Counted from the stretch's first letter, positions 1-9,531 are shown. The stretch: 40,828 bases of DNA from Burkholderiales bacterium (GCA_947446685.1 CANFIC010000004.1:1-40828), one strand, 5' to 3'. The notes: generated by a model from the letters alone, not told the origin. A program made the numbers and translations.

Positions 1-9
1 AGAACAAGA

Positions 10-1482
10 ATGTTGCTAAGTCTTGCCATTTTTCTACCCATCGTCAGTGGCTTGTTGCTGCTGGCAGTCGGGCGTGACGACCAGGCCAATGCGGCGCGCT
101 GGATAGCTTTGCTGGCCGCGTTGGCCAGTCTTGCGGTGACCTTGCCGCTGATCAGCGGCTTCGATACGGCGACTGCTGCGATGCAGTTCGTCGAGAATCA
201 GCCCTGGAGCGATCGTTTCAATGTGCGCTATCACCTCGGTCTTGACGGCATTTCCCTGTGGTTTGTGCCGCTGACGGCCTTCATCAACGTCATTGTCGTG
301 ATTGCCGCCTGGGAATCAGTGACCAAGCGCGTCAACCAGTATCTGGGCGCTTTCATGATCCTGTCGGGATTGATGATTGGTGTCTTTTCGGCGCTCGACG
401 GCCTGCTGTTTTATGTCTTCTTCGAGGCCACGCTGATTCCGATGTACATCATCATCGGCGTCTGGGGCGGCCCGAACCGGGTCTACGCAGCCTTCAAATT
501 CTTCCTTTATACGCTGGCTGGATCGCTGCTGATGCTGATCGCTCTGGTCTATCTTTATTTCCAGTCGGGCGGCAGTTTCGACATTCAGACCTGGCAAAAA
601 CTCCCGCTGGCGATGCCGGTGCAGACGCTGCTGTTCTTCGCCTTCCTGGCCGCCTTTTCAGTCAAAGTGCCGATGTGGCCGGTGCATACCTGGCTGCCGG
701 ATGCACACGTCGAGGCGCCCACCGGCGGGTCAGTGGTACTGGCAGCGATCATGCTTAAACTGGGCGCCTACGGTTTCCTGCGGTTCTCGCTGCCGATCGC
801 GCCTGATGCAGCCCATCATTGGTCCTGGTTGATCATTGCGATGTCCTTGATCGGTGTGGTCTACATCGGGCTGGTCGCGCTGGTTCAGCAGGACATGAAG
901 AAGCTGGTCGCCTATTCATCGATCGCGCACATGGGGTTCGTCACCCTCGGCTTCTTCATCTTCAGCGATCTGGGCGTTGCCGGTGGCCTGGTTCAGATGA
1001 TTTCGCATGGCTTCGTTTCCGGCGCGATGTTCCTGTCAATCGGGGTGCTTTATGACCGGGTGCATTCGCGTGAAATTGCTGCCTATGGCGGCGTCGTCAA
1101 CACGATGCCCAAGTTTGCAGCCTTTGCCCTGTTCTTCACCATGGCCAATTGCGGATTGCCAGCAACCGCCGGTTTCGTCGGCGAATGGATGGTGATCCTG
1201 GCCACCGTGAAATACAGCTTCTGGCTCGGCGCGATTGCAGCCACAGCCCTGATCTTTGGTGCTTCCTATTCGCTCTGGATGTACAAGCGGGTCTATTTCG
1301 GACCAGTGACGAATGACCATGTGAAACAGTTGCAGGATATCAACGGACGCGAGTTCCTGATGATGGCCCTGCTTGCCATAGCGGTCTTGTGGATGGGCCT
1401 CTACCCGAAACCATTCACTGATGTGATGCAGGTGTCGGTGTCTGAATTGCTCAAGCATGTGGCAATTTCCAAGTTGAACTGA
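10..1482 (+). CDS. nuoM: NADH-quinone oxidoreductase subunit M
   Basis: 490 aa polytopic ORF with typical NuoM segments (MWPVHTWLPDAHVEAPTGGSVVLAAIMLKLGAYG); directly followed by nuoN. Confidence 0.97.
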   Translation: MLLSLAIFLPIVSGLLLLAVGRDDQANAARWIALLAALASLAVTLPLISGFDTATAAMQFVENQPWSDRFNVRYHLGLDGISLWFVPLTAFINVIVVIAAWESVTKRVNQYLGAFMILSGLMIGVFSALDGLLFYVFFEATLIPMYIIIGVWGGPNRVYAAFKFFLYTLAGSLLMLIALVYLYFQSGGSFDIQTWQKLPLAMPVQTLLFFAFLAAFSVKVPMWPVHTWLPDAHVEAPTGGSVVLAAIMLKLGAYGFLRFSLPIAPDAAHHWSWLIIAMSLIGVVYIGLVALVQQDMKKLVAYSSIAHMGFVTLGFFIFSDLGVAGGLVQMISHGFVSGAMFLSIGVLYDRVHSREIAAYGGVVNTMPKFAAFALFFTMANCGLPATAGFVGEWMVILATVKYSFWLGAIAATALIFGASYSLWMYKRVYFGPVTNDHVKQLQDINGREFLMMALLAIAVLWMGLYPKPFTDVMQVSVSELLKHVAISKLN

Positions 1483-1494
1483 GGCCGCTAGGAA

Positions 1495-2976
1495 ATGAAC
1501 AATATGAACTGGCTTGCCGTTTATCCCGAAATCCTGCTGCTGACGATGGCCTGTGTGGTCGCCTTGGTCGACCTCTGGGTCACCGACCCTGCGCGGCGCC
1601 CGACCTACTGGCTGACGCAGTTGACGCTGTTTGTCGTTGGCGCTATTCACCTCGCTTATTTCAATGACGGTCTGACCGTTTATGCGATGCAGGACATGGT
1701 GGTGGCCGATCCGATGGGTCACCTGCTGGCTTTCTTTGCCTGCGTGGCTGTGATGGTGTCGCTGGTTTATGCGCGCCCCTATGCTGAGTCGCGTGAATTG
1801 CTCAAAGGTGAGTTGTTTACTTTGAGTCTATTTTCGCTGCTCGGTATCTTCGTCATGCTGTCGGCCAATAACTTTCTGGTCATCTACCTTGGCCTCGAGT
1901 TGATGAGTTTGTCGCTCTATGCGCTGGTGGCCTTGCGCCGTGATCACCCGGTCTCTACCGAAGCGGCGATGAAGTATTTCGTGCTTGGTGCACTCGCCAG
2001 CGGATTTCTGCTTTACGGCTTGTCGATGATGTATGGCGCCACCGGATCGTTGTCGATTCCTCAGGTTTTCGAAGTCATCAGCACCGGTCTGCCGAACAAG
2101 TCGGTACTGATTTTTGGTGTCGTCTTTGTCGTCGCCGGTTTGGCCTTCAAGCTTGGTGCTGCACCTTTCCATATGTGGGTGCCTGACGTTTACCAGGGCT
2201 CGCCCACTGCGGTGACGTTGCTGATCGCGGCGGCGCCGAAACTTGCGGCCTTTGCCATCACGGTGCGCTTGCTGGTCGAAGGCATGATCGGTCTGGCGGT
2301 CGACTGGCAGCAGATGTTGATCGTGATGGCGATCGTCTCGCTGCTGATCGGTAATCTGGCGGCGATTGCGCAGACCAACCTGAAGCGCATGCTGGCTTAT
2401 TCGACCATCGCGCAGATGGGTTTCATGCTGCTGGGCCTTGCTTCTGGCGTGGTCAATAGCAATACCTTGTCGGCAGCCAACGCCTACAGTTCGGCGATGT
2501 TCTACACCGTTACCTATGTGATGACGACCCTGGGTACGTTCGGCATGATCCTGCTGCTGTCGCGCCAGGGCCATGAAGCCGAAGAGATCAAGGATCTGGC
2601 CGGTCTTGCCAAGCGCAGTCCTTGGTACGCGACCATGATGGCAATCTTCATGTTCTCGCTTGCCGGAGTGCCACCTACCGCAGGCTTCTATGCCAAGTTG
2701 GCAATTCTGCAGGCGCTGGTCTCGACCAATGTGGACGGCTATCTCCTGCTGGCCTTGTTTGCCGTCGTTGTTTCCTTGATAGGCGCTTTTTACTACCTGC
2801 GCGTCATCAAGGTGATGTTCTTTGATGAGCCTTCTGATCAGAACATGCTGAATGCGCCGACCGATGTGCGTCTGGTGATGTCGCTGAATGGCGCGGCAGT
2901 GCTGGTCTTCGGCCTGCTGCCGGGTGGGTTGATGGCCCTGTGCGCCGAGGCCATCGTCAAGGCCTTGGCCACTTGA
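1495..2976 (+). CDS. nuoN: NADH-quinone oxidoreductase subunit N
   Basis: 493 aa polytopic ORF; FKLGAAPFHMWVPDVYQGSPTAVTLLIAAAPK is characteristic of NuoN. Confidence 0.97.
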   Translation: MNNMNWLAVYPEILLLTMACVVALVDLWVTDPARRPTYWLTQLTLFVVGAIHLAYFNDGLTVYAMQDMVVADPMGHLLAFFACVAVMVSLVYARPYAESRELLKGELFTLSLFSLLGIFVMLSANNFLVIYLGLELMSLSLYALVALRRDHPVSTEAAMKYFVLGALASGFLLYGLSMMYGATGSLSIPQVFEVISTGLPNKSVLIFGVVFVVAGLAFKLGAAPFHMWVPDVYQGSPTAVTLLIAAAPKLAAFAITVRLLVEGMIGLAVDWQQMLIVMAIVSLLIGNLAAIAQTNLKRMLAYSTIAQMGFMLLGLASGVVNSNTLSAANAYSSAMFYTVTYVMTTLGTFGMILLLSRQGHEAEEIKDLAGLAKRSPWYATMMAIFMFSLAGVPPTAGFYAKLAILQALVSTNVDGYLLLALFAVVVSLIGAFYYLRVIKVMFFDEPSDQNMLNAPTDVRLVMSLNGAAVLVFGLLPGGLMALCAEAIVKALAT

Positions 2977-3030
2977 TCGCAGCGAATTTGATGAGGCTAC
3001 GGCTGGTCGTCGGGCTGCGTGGTGGACTTC

Positions 3031-3615
3031 ATGCCGGTTGACGGCGACGCGCATCTGCGCGAGAGCCGGGTCAGTACGGAGTTGGTCCTAGACGGCTTTT
3101 TCCTGAAGGTCAGCCGCGATCAGGTTCGTTTACCCGACGGCGCCATCACCACCCGCGAATTCATCCGGCATCCGGGTGCGGTGATGATCATCCCCTTGCT
3201 CGATGACGGCAGTTTGCTGATGGAGCGTCAGTACCGTTATCCGATGGCTCAGGTGATGCTGGAGTTTCCGGCTGGCAAGATCGATGCAGGTGAGTTGCCC
3301 TTGCTTTGCGCCATGCGCGAGTTGCGTGAAGAGACCGGCTACATCGCGGCCGAGTGGGCCCATGCCGGCGTACTCAACAATGCGATCGCCTATTCTGACG
3401 AGGGCATCGAGATCTTTTTTGCCCGCGGTCTGAGCGCTGGTGCGAGCCAACTTGATGCGGGCGAGTTTCTCGACCTGGTCGTGCATACGCCTGCCGAACT
3501 CGACGCGATGGCCGCGACCGGTGCAGTTACTGACGCCAAGACCCTCATCGGTCTGCTCTGGTTGTCGCGCTGGCAACGCGGTGAATGGCCGTTGCAATGG
3601 CGACCTGCGGTTTGA
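3031..3615 (+). CDS. NUDIX hydrolase (ADP-ribose pyrophosphatase type)
   Basis: NUDIX box GKIDAGELPLLCAMRELREETGY; ORF opens at 3019 (GTG), ATG at 3031. Confidence 0.9.
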   Translation: MPVDGDAHLRESRVSTELVLDGFFLKVSRDQVRLPDGAITTREFIRHPGAVMIIPLLDDGSLLMERQYRYPMAQVMLEFPAGKIDAGELPLLCAMRELREETGYIAAEWAHAGVLNNAIAYSDEGIEIFFARGLSAGASQLDAGEFLDLVVHTPAELDAMAATGAVTDAKTLIGLLWLSRWQRGEWPLQWRPAV

Positions 3616-3632
3616 AGTGAGATGATCGGTCG

Positions 3633-4112
3633 ATGCTTGTTTTGAACCTCGCTTGCCGCCATGACCATCGTTTCGAGGGCTGGTTCGGCTCGGCTGCCGA
3701 TTTTGAATCGCAACTCGAACGTCGCTTGGTCGCCTGTCCGATCTGTGCTGACACCAACATCAATCGTATGCTCTCCGCGCCGCGCTTGAACGTCTCGCAT
3801 CTGCGCGATGAAGGGCGTGAACCGCGCCGCACCGAGTCGTCGATTGCGGATGCTACGGGCGCAGTGACAAAGCTGCCCGATGGCGGAAATTTGCAGTCCC
3901 AGGTCTGGGCTGCGATCCAGCAAGTTCTTGCCAACACCGAAGATGTCGGAACCCGCTTTGCCGATGAAGCACGCCGCATTCATTACGGTGAAGCCGAAGA
4001 ACGCGGAATTCGCGGCCAGGCCAGCCTGGCTGAAAAAGAAGAGTTGGCCGATGAAGGCATCGCCGTACTGTCCTTGCCGATACCCGAATTGCTGAAGGGC
4101 ACGCTGCAGTAG
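3633..4112 (+). CDS. DUF1178 family protein
   Basis: MLVLNLACRHDHRFEGWFGSAADFESQ...VACPICADTNINRMLSAPRL is typical of DUF1178; position after nuoN/NUDIX fits. Confidence 0.88.
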   Translation: MLVLNLACRHDHRFEGWFGSAADFESQLERRLVACPICADTNINRMLSAPRLNVSHLRDEGREPRRTESSIADATGAVTKLPDGGNLQSQVWAAIQQVLANTEDVGTRFADEARRIHYGEAEERGIRGQASLAEKEELADEGIAVLSLPIPELLKGTLQ

Positions 4113-4125
4113 ACCATGCGCCCTC

Positions 4126-4151
4126 GAGCCAATCAGAGTTGGCTCATTTTT
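4126..4151 (+). terminator. Rho-independent terminator after the nuo/NUDIX/DUF1178 operon
   Basis: Perfect 7-bp inverted repeat GAGCCAA-TCAGAG-TTGGCTC followed by ATTTTT; overlaps the stop codon of the convergent GntR gene. Confidence 0.75.
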
Positions 4152-4797
4152 CCAGTTGCGCGATGCTGGCGACCAGATCGACGAAGCGCTCGCCTTGCAC
4201 CAGCACATGGGCTTTGGTTGCCGCGGCGGCTTGTTCACCATCGCCTTGATGCAGGGCTGCCAGGATCGCCTCGTGCTCGGTGAAACTGCGCTGCACCCGG
4301 TTACGTACCCTCAGTTGCAGGCGCCGATAAGGGCGTAGTTTGCGTTGCAGGGCGAGTGCCTGTTCGGCCAGAAAGGCATTGTGGCTGGCCTGGTAGATCG
4401 CCAGGTGAAATTTCTCGTTGGCATAGAAATAGGCGTCGGAGTCGCCGCTGGCGGCGGCATTGCGACATTCCAGATGGGCTTGCTCCAGGCTTGCCATTTC
4501 GGTCTCGTTGATCCTGCGCGCCGCCAACCTGGCGCACATGGCCTCGAGTTCACCCATCACCTCGAACATCTCGACCAACCCTTGCGCTGAAATCTGAGCC
4601 ACGACGGCGCCACGGCGTGGTCTTGTCACAACCAGCCCGACCCCGACCAGCAGACGCAAGGTCTCGCGGATCGGCGTTCTGGAGACACCAAAGCGCAACG
4701 CCAGTTCTGTTTCGTCGAGGTGGGTGCCAGGCAGCAACTTGCCAGTGGCGATTTCCTCTTCGATTGCTTCACGCAAACGTTCGGACAGAGGTTTCAT
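4144..4797 (-). CDS. GntR family transcriptional regulator, FCD (FadR) subfamily
   Basis: N-terminal wHTH (GTHLDETELALRFGVSRTPIRETLRLL) and FCD-type helical C-terminal domain. Confidence 0.93.
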   Translation of the reverse strand: MKPLSERLREAIEEEIATGKLLPGTHLDETELALRFGVSRTPIRETLRLLVGVGLVVTRPRRGAVVAQISAQGLVEMFEVMGELEAMCARLAARRINETEMASLEQAHLECRNAAASGDSDAYFYANEKFHLAIYQASHNAFLAEQALALQRKLRPYRRLQLRVRNRVQRSFTEHEAILAALHQGDGEQAAAATKAHVLVQGERFVDLVASIAQLEK

Positions 4798-4877
4798 CGA
4801 TTTTTAAGTAGCTGTTATTCAACCGGAACGATTAAAACATGCTTTTTACATGCAAAAACTGTCGCTCAGGGTAAACA

Positions 4878-4910
4878 TTGCGTACATAAAGACAAAGTTT
4901 GTATACATAA
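4878..4910. promoter_or_regulatory. Candidate GntR/FCD operator region in the divergent promoter
   Basis: TTTGTATACATAA (4898-4910) with palindromic core TGTATACA, plus a related upstream TTGCGTACATAAA (4878-4890), between the regulator and the operon. Confidence 0.45.
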
Positions 4911-4942
4911 TCAGCGGCATTGACTATTCCAAAGCTGAGTTG

Positions 4943-5677
4943 ATGTCGTCCTTGTTGCCCCTTGCTGACTCGCTGCCCAAAGCGCTGGCCTTCGATGTGT
5001 TCGGCACCGTGGTCGACTGGCATGCCGGTGTGATGCAGGAAGCTGGCTTGCTGGCAGCGCGCCACCAGATCGAAGGCGACTGGTCGGCCTTCGCCAATGC
5101 CTGGCGGTCCGGATATGCGCCGGCCATGGCCAGAGTACGCAATGGTGACTTGCCCTGGACCCATATAGACGGCCTTCACCGGATGAACCTCGAACAGATC
5201 ATCGACAGTCATGGCTTGGAGGTGCTGGATGAAGCTGAGCGCAGACAACTGAATCTCGCTTGGCACCGCTTGCCGCTCTGGCCCGACACCATGGCCGGAC
5301 TGCAAAGGCTGAAATCCCGCTTTACCCTGACGACCTTGTCAAATGGCAATTTTTCACTCTTGACTGAGTTGGCCAAACACAATGGTCTACCTTGGGACTG
5401 CGTGATCTCGGCCGAGTTGTTTGGGCATTACAAGCCGGACCCAGAAACCTATCTCGGATGTGCGAAGTTGCTGGATCTCGCGCCGCAGGACTTGATGCTG
5501 GTGGCCTGTCATCCTTCCGATCTGCGCGCAGCACGCGCCTGCGGCCTGCGCACTGCCTATGTCAGGCGTCCTTTCGAGCATGGCCTGGCGACAATTGAAC
5601 CGGCCATCGAAAGCGGCGAGTTTGACCTGGTTGCAGAAAATTTCGAGCACCTTGCCGATTTGCTCCTGGCACCTTGA
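4943..5677 (+). CDS. Haloacid dehalogenase type II (HAD superfamily)
   Basis: FDVFGTVVDW nucleophile motif, LSNGN, KPDPETY, VACHPSDLRAARACGLRTAYVRRP; ORF opens at 4850 but ATG 4943 leaves the candidate operator non-coding. Confidence 0.88.
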   Translation: MSSLLPLADSLPKALAFDVFGTVVDWHAGVMQEAGLLAARHQIEGDWSAFANAWRSGYAPAMARVRNGDLPWTHIDGLHRMNLEQIIDSHGLEVLDEAERRQLNLAWHRLPLWPDTMAGLQRLKSRFTLTTLSNGNFSLLTELAKHNGLPWDCVISAELFGHYKPDPETYLGCAKLLDLAPQDLMLVACHPSDLRAARACGLRTAYVRRPFEHGLATIEPAIESGEFDLVAENFEHLADLLLAP

Positions 5678-5693
5678 TTGACCCATCAACCCA

Positions 5694-6452
5694 ATGACTC
5701 AAAAGACACAGTTCCGTATCGGCCAGATCGTGCCGAGTTCCAACACGACGATGGAGACAGAGATTCCCGCGATGCTACGCGCTCGCGAGGCAGTCGAGCC
5801 CGAGCGCTTCACCTTCCATTCGAGCCGCATGCGGATGCAAAAGGTGACCCAGGAGGAGTTGGCCGCTATGGACCGCGACTCTGACCGCTGCGCGCTTGAG
5901 TTGGCCGATGCCCGTGTCGATGTCCTCGGTTATGCATGTCTGGTCGCGATCATGAGCATGGGTCATGGCTATCACCGCGTTTCGCAAGCAAGGCTGCACC
6001 AGCGCACTATCGATGCCGGTGGCCCGGCGCCAGTCGTGACCAGTGCCGGCGCCTTGGTCGACGGCCTGAAGACAATTGGCGCCAAACGAATTTCCCTGCT
6101 CGCGCCTTATATGAAGCCGTTGACAAAGATGGTGATCGACTACATCGAAAACGAAGGGATTGAAGTCGTCGACAGTATTTCGCTGGAGATTCCTGACAAT
6201 CTCGACGTCGGCAGGCAAAATCCGCTGGCGCCGGTCGAGATCACCCGCAAGTTGAATTTGCAGGGGGTTGACGCTGTCGTGGCCTCCGCCTGTGTGCAGA
6301 TGCCTTCCTTGCCCTCGGTGCAGTTGATCGAGGACCGTATCGGTATGCCGGTGCTCTCCTCTTCGATCGCCACGACTTTCATGATGTTGAAGAAACTGGG
6401 TCTGAAGACCTATGCGCCAGGATTCGGCAGCTTGCTTTCGGGCCGGTACTGA
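5694..6452 (+). CDS. Maleate cis-trans isomerase / Asp-Glu racemase family protein
   Basis: IGQIVPSSNTTMETEIP start; two candidate catalytic cysteines in LGYACLVAIMSMG and VVASACVQMPSLP. Confidence 0.82.
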   Translation: MTQKTQFRIGQIVPSSNTTMETEIPAMLRAREAVEPERFTFHSSRMRMQKVTQEELAAMDRDSDRCALELADARVDVLGYACLVAIMSMGHGYHRVSQARLHQRTIDAGGPAPVVTSAGALVDGLKTIGAKRISLLAPYMKPLTKMVIDYIENEGIEVVDSISLEIPDNLDVGRQNPLAPVEITRKLNLQGVDAVVASACVQMPSLPSVQLIEDRIGMPVLSSSIATTFMMLKKLGLKTYAPGFGSLLSGRY

Positions 6453-6490
6453 ATCAAAGAGAGCTTTTTTTAATTTTCCAGGAGACAAAA

Positions 6491-7516
6491 ATGAACACCA
6501 ACCGTCGCACCTTGATCGCTGGCCTCGCCGCCGCACCGGCCTTGCTGCTGCCTGCGCGTTTCGCCCATGCTGCCGATCCATTGAAGATCTCGCATCAGTT
6601 TCCGGGTGGTTCTGACGCCGAAGGGGATTTCAGGCATCGACTTTGCGCCAAATTTGCCCAGGAAATTGATCGTCGCAGCAGCGGCGCGCTGAAGGCCAAT
6701 GTCTATCCCGGCAGTTCGCTGATGAAGGTCAATGCGCAGTTCAGCGCTGCGCGCAAGGGCGCGCTCGACATGACGCTGATCCCGCTGCCCTATGCCGGCG
6801 GCGAAGTACCTGAGCTGAACATCGCCTTGATGCCCGGTCTCGTGACATCCTATGAGCAGGGCTATGCCTGGAAAAAAGCCGAAATCGGCAAGGCGTTGAC
6901 CGATCTGCTGGCGGACAAGGGTCTGGTCATCGTCACCTGGATCTGGCAAGCCGGTGGCGCAGCCAGTCGCAATGTGCCGATCATCGCGCCCGAGGATGTG
7001 AAGGGGCTGAAATTCCGTGGTGGCAGCCGCGAAATGGACCTGGTGGCCAAAGCTGCCGGTGCCACCACCTTGTCGCTGCCATCCAATGAAACCTATGCAG
7101 CGATGCAGACCGGTGCGGTCGACATCGTCACCACTTCGGCGACCAGCCTGATTTCGTTCCGCCTGCAGGAAGTGTCCAAGCATCTGACGATCAGCAAGAC
7201 CGGCAAGTCCTACTGGTTTATGTTGGAGCCGCTGCTGATGTCGAAGATCATCTTCGACAAATTGCCCAAAGACCAGCAGGCCTTGATCATGACCGTAGGC
7301 GCAGAAATGGAGAAATTCGCGCTCGAAGGGGCAAGGGCCGACGACATGGCGGTCTCGGATGCCTATATAAAGGCAGGGGCAAAAGTGCATGACTTGCCCG
7401 ACGCCGCGCTGGCGAAATGGGTCGCTTTGTCGCGCAGTTCCGCCTGGAAGGACTACGGCGAGAAGAACGAGAGTTGCGCCAGGCTGCTCAAGCTGGCCGA
7501 AAAAGTGGCGGCCTGA
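6491..7516 (+). CDS. TRAP transporter substrate-binding protein (DctP family)
   Basis: Signal peptide, DctP-type body (KGLKFRGGSREMDLVAKAAGATTLSLPSNETYAAMQTGAVD), CAGGAGA ribosome-binding site upstream of ATG. Confidence 0.92.
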   Translation: MNTNRRTLIAGLAAAPALLLPARFAHAADPLKISHQFPGGSDAEGDFRHRLCAKFAQEIDRRSSGALKANVYPGSSLMKVNAQFSAARKGALDMTLIPLPYAGGEVPELNIALMPGLVTSYEQGYAWKKAEIGKALTDLLADKGLVIVTWIWQAGGAASRNVPIIAPEDVKGLKFRGGSREMDLVAKAAGATTLSLPSNETYAAMQTGAVDIVTTSATSLISFRLQEVSKHLTISKTGKSYWFMLEPLLMSKIIFDKLPKDQQALIMTVGAEMEKFALEGARADDMAVSDAYIKAGAKVHDLPDAALAKWVALSRSSAWKDYGEKNESCARLLKLAEKVAA

Positions 7517-8064
7517 TGAGCGGCGGTCTGGAGCATCACATTGGCCAGCCGTTGCAGGCCAGCGGCGCGCTGCTGCCGCTGGAGCGCGCGCTGCGCTTCG
7601 TCAACCGCATCGTCATGGTGCCTTGCATGCTGGCCTTGTTCGCGGCAGCGGCGATCCTGAGTTATAGCGTGGCAGCACGCTATTTCTTCAAGATTCCGAC
7701 CGAATGGCAGGATGAAACCGCCGTGTTCCTGCTGGTCGGCGCAACCTTTTTTTCGGGTGCGTTCGTGCAGTCGCTGCGTGGTCATGTCGGCGTCGAAGCC
7801 ATCGCCGGGCTGTTGTCCGCGCGCGCCAACCATTTCCGGATGATCTTCGTCGAGGGCGTGAGCTTTGCCTTCTGCGTATTTTTTTCCTGGAAGTCGTGGA
7901 CTTTGTTCCATGAAGCCTGGGTCGACGGCTTTACCAGCAACTCGACCTGGGGCCCGGCCTTGTGGATTCCCTATTCATTGATGGCGACTGGCATGAGCTT
8001 GCTCACGCTGCAACTGTTGCTTGAACTCTCCATCCGCTTGACTGGCAAGAGGAGCCCGCAATGA
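7516..8064 (+). CDS. TRAP transporter small permease (DctQ family)
   Basis: Four predicted TM helices, RYFFKIPTEWQDETAVFLLVGATFF; start overlaps dctP stop (TGATG). Confidence 0.88.
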   Translation: MSGGLEHHIGQPLQASGALLPLERALRFVNRIVMVPCMLALFAAAAILSYSVAARYFFKIPTEWQDETAVFLLVGATFFSGAFVQSLRGHVGVEAIAGLLSARANHFRMIFVEGVSFAFCVFFSWKSWTLFHEAWVDGFTSNSTWGPALWIPYSLMATGMSLLTLQLLLELSIRLTGKRSPQ

Positions 8065-9422
8065 GCATTCTGAATTTGGGTCTGAGTTACGGCGCGGTGA
8101 CGCTGGCCGTGATGTTTTCGGGCATGCCGATTGCGTTCGGCCTCGGCGCCGTGGCGGTTTCCTTCATGTATTTCTTCATGCCAGGGTCCGCGCTCGATAC
8201 GGTGACGCAGAACGTCTATGAAGAAATGGCCAGCATCACTTTGTTGTCGATCCCCTTGTTCATCCTGAAAGGCGCGGCAATCGGCAAATCTCCGGCGGGC
8301 AAGGACTTGTACTCGGCGATGCATGCCTGGATGAACAAGATCCCAGGCGGTCTTGGCATCGCCAATGTGTTCGCCTGCGCGCTGTTCGCTGCCATGTCGG
8401 GTTCGAGCCCGGCCACTTGCTCGGCAATCGGCAGCGCGGGCATTCCAGAAATGCGCATGCGTGGCTATTCGCCGGGATTTGCTGCGGGCATCATCGCTGC
8501 TGGCGGTACTCTGGGGATCTTGCTGCCACCCTCGATCACGATGATTCTCTATGCGGTCGCGGCCGAGCAGTCGCTCGGGCGCTTGTTCCTCGCCGGTATC
8601 GGCCCTGGCATGTTGCTGGTTGCCCTTTTCTCCGCTTATGCGGTCTATCGCTACCGCAAGGAGCATGCCTCTGCCTTGATCGCCTACGCTTCTGCCGGTG
8701 CCGGCTCAGTCAAGTCGGCAATGCTCGATGATCATGTGTTCACATTGGCTGAAAAGGTCGAGATGCTTCCGCGTGTGCTGCCTTTCGTGATCCTGCTGAT
8801 CGGCGTGATGGTCGCGCTTTATGGCGGGTATGCCACACCTTCAGAAACCGCCGGCTTGGGCGGCATCATGGCGCTGGTCTTGATTGCGGTGGTCTACGGC
8901 ATTTGGCGCCCGGGTCAGTTGCAGCCAATCCTGTCGAGCACGATCAAGGAATCCTCGATGCTGATGTTCATCATCGGTATGTCGCTGCTTTATTCCTATG
9001 TGATGAGTTCGCTGCATATTTCGCAGAGTGCAGCCGAAGGCGTGGTGGCAATGGCATTGCCGAAATGGATGCTGCTGGCGGTGATCCTGTGCATGGTGAT
9101 TGTGTTGGGATTCTTCCTGCCGCCGGTGTCGATCATTTTGATGACCGCACCGATCATCCTGCCGCCATTGAAAGCCGCCGGCTTCGATCTGATCTGGTTT
9201 GGCGTGGTGATGACCATCGTGATGGAGATGGGCTTGATCCATCCACCGGTCGGTTTGAACATCTTCGTCATCAAGAACATCGCTCCCGATATTCCGCTGA
9301 AGGATGTGATCTGGGGCGTCATGCCTTTCCTCGGATTGATGTTCGTGGCGATCTTGTTGATGTGCCTGATTCCCGGCATCGCCACGGGGTTGCCTGACCT
9401 TGTGATGGGTGCACCCAAGTGA
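8061..9422 (+). CDS. TRAP transporter large permease (DctM family)
   Basis: 453 aa polytopic; LFAAMSGSSPATCSAIGSAGIPEM and GGTLGILLPPSITMILYA are DctM signatures; ATGA overlap with dctQ. Confidence 0.95.
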   Translation: MSILNLGLSYGAVTLAVMFSGMPIAFGLGAVAVSFMYFFMPGSALDTVTQNVYEEMASITLLSIPLFILKGAAIGKSPAGKDLYSAMHAWMNKIPGGLGIANVFACALFAAMSGSSPATCSAIGSAGIPEMRMRGYSPGFAAGIIAAGGTLGILLPPSITMILYAVAAEQSLGRLFLAGIGPGMLLVALFSAYAVYRYRKEHASALIAYASAGAGSVKSAMLDDHVFTLAEKVEMLPRVLPFVILLIGVMVALYGGYATPSETAGLGGIMALVLIAVVYGIWRPGQLQPILSSTIKESSMLMFIIGMSLLYSYVMSSLHISQSAAEGVVAMALPKWMLLAVILCMVIVLGFFLPPVSIILMTAPIILPPLKAAGFDLIWFGVVMTIVMEMGLIHPPVGLNIFVIKNIAPDIPLKDVIWGVMPFLGLMFVAILLMCLIPGIATGLPDLVMGAPK

Positions 9423-9423
9423 C

Positions 9424-9460
9424 CTTGGCTTGCCGGCGCCCAAGGTGTCGGCAAGCCAAG
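9424..9460 (+). other. Strong stem-loop between dctM and mdcA
   Basis: Perfect 12-bp inverted repeat CTTGGCTTGCCG / CGGCAAGCCAAG; in RNA the stem can extend about 5 more pairs (with G-U) to a 3-nt loop; starts 2 nt after the dctM stop; no clear T-tract. Confidence 0.7.
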
Positions 9461-9531
9461 CTTGATAAAAGCGGAAGTCAAAGTTGCCGGCATTCCCTGC
9501 CAGCAGTCCTGGACCGCCTGATGAAAGTCAT

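Noticed and set aside
1828-3054. 408-aa minus-strand ORF
   Set aside because: Antisense to nuoN, composition typical of a shadow ORF
6450-6480. T-rich run (GAGAGCTTTTTTTAATTTT) before dctP as a possible terminator
   Set aside because: Only a 4-bp potential stem precedes it, too weak to call
8841-9443. 200-aa minus-strand ORF opposite dctM
   Set aside because: His/Gln-rich shadow ORF of a transmembrane coding region
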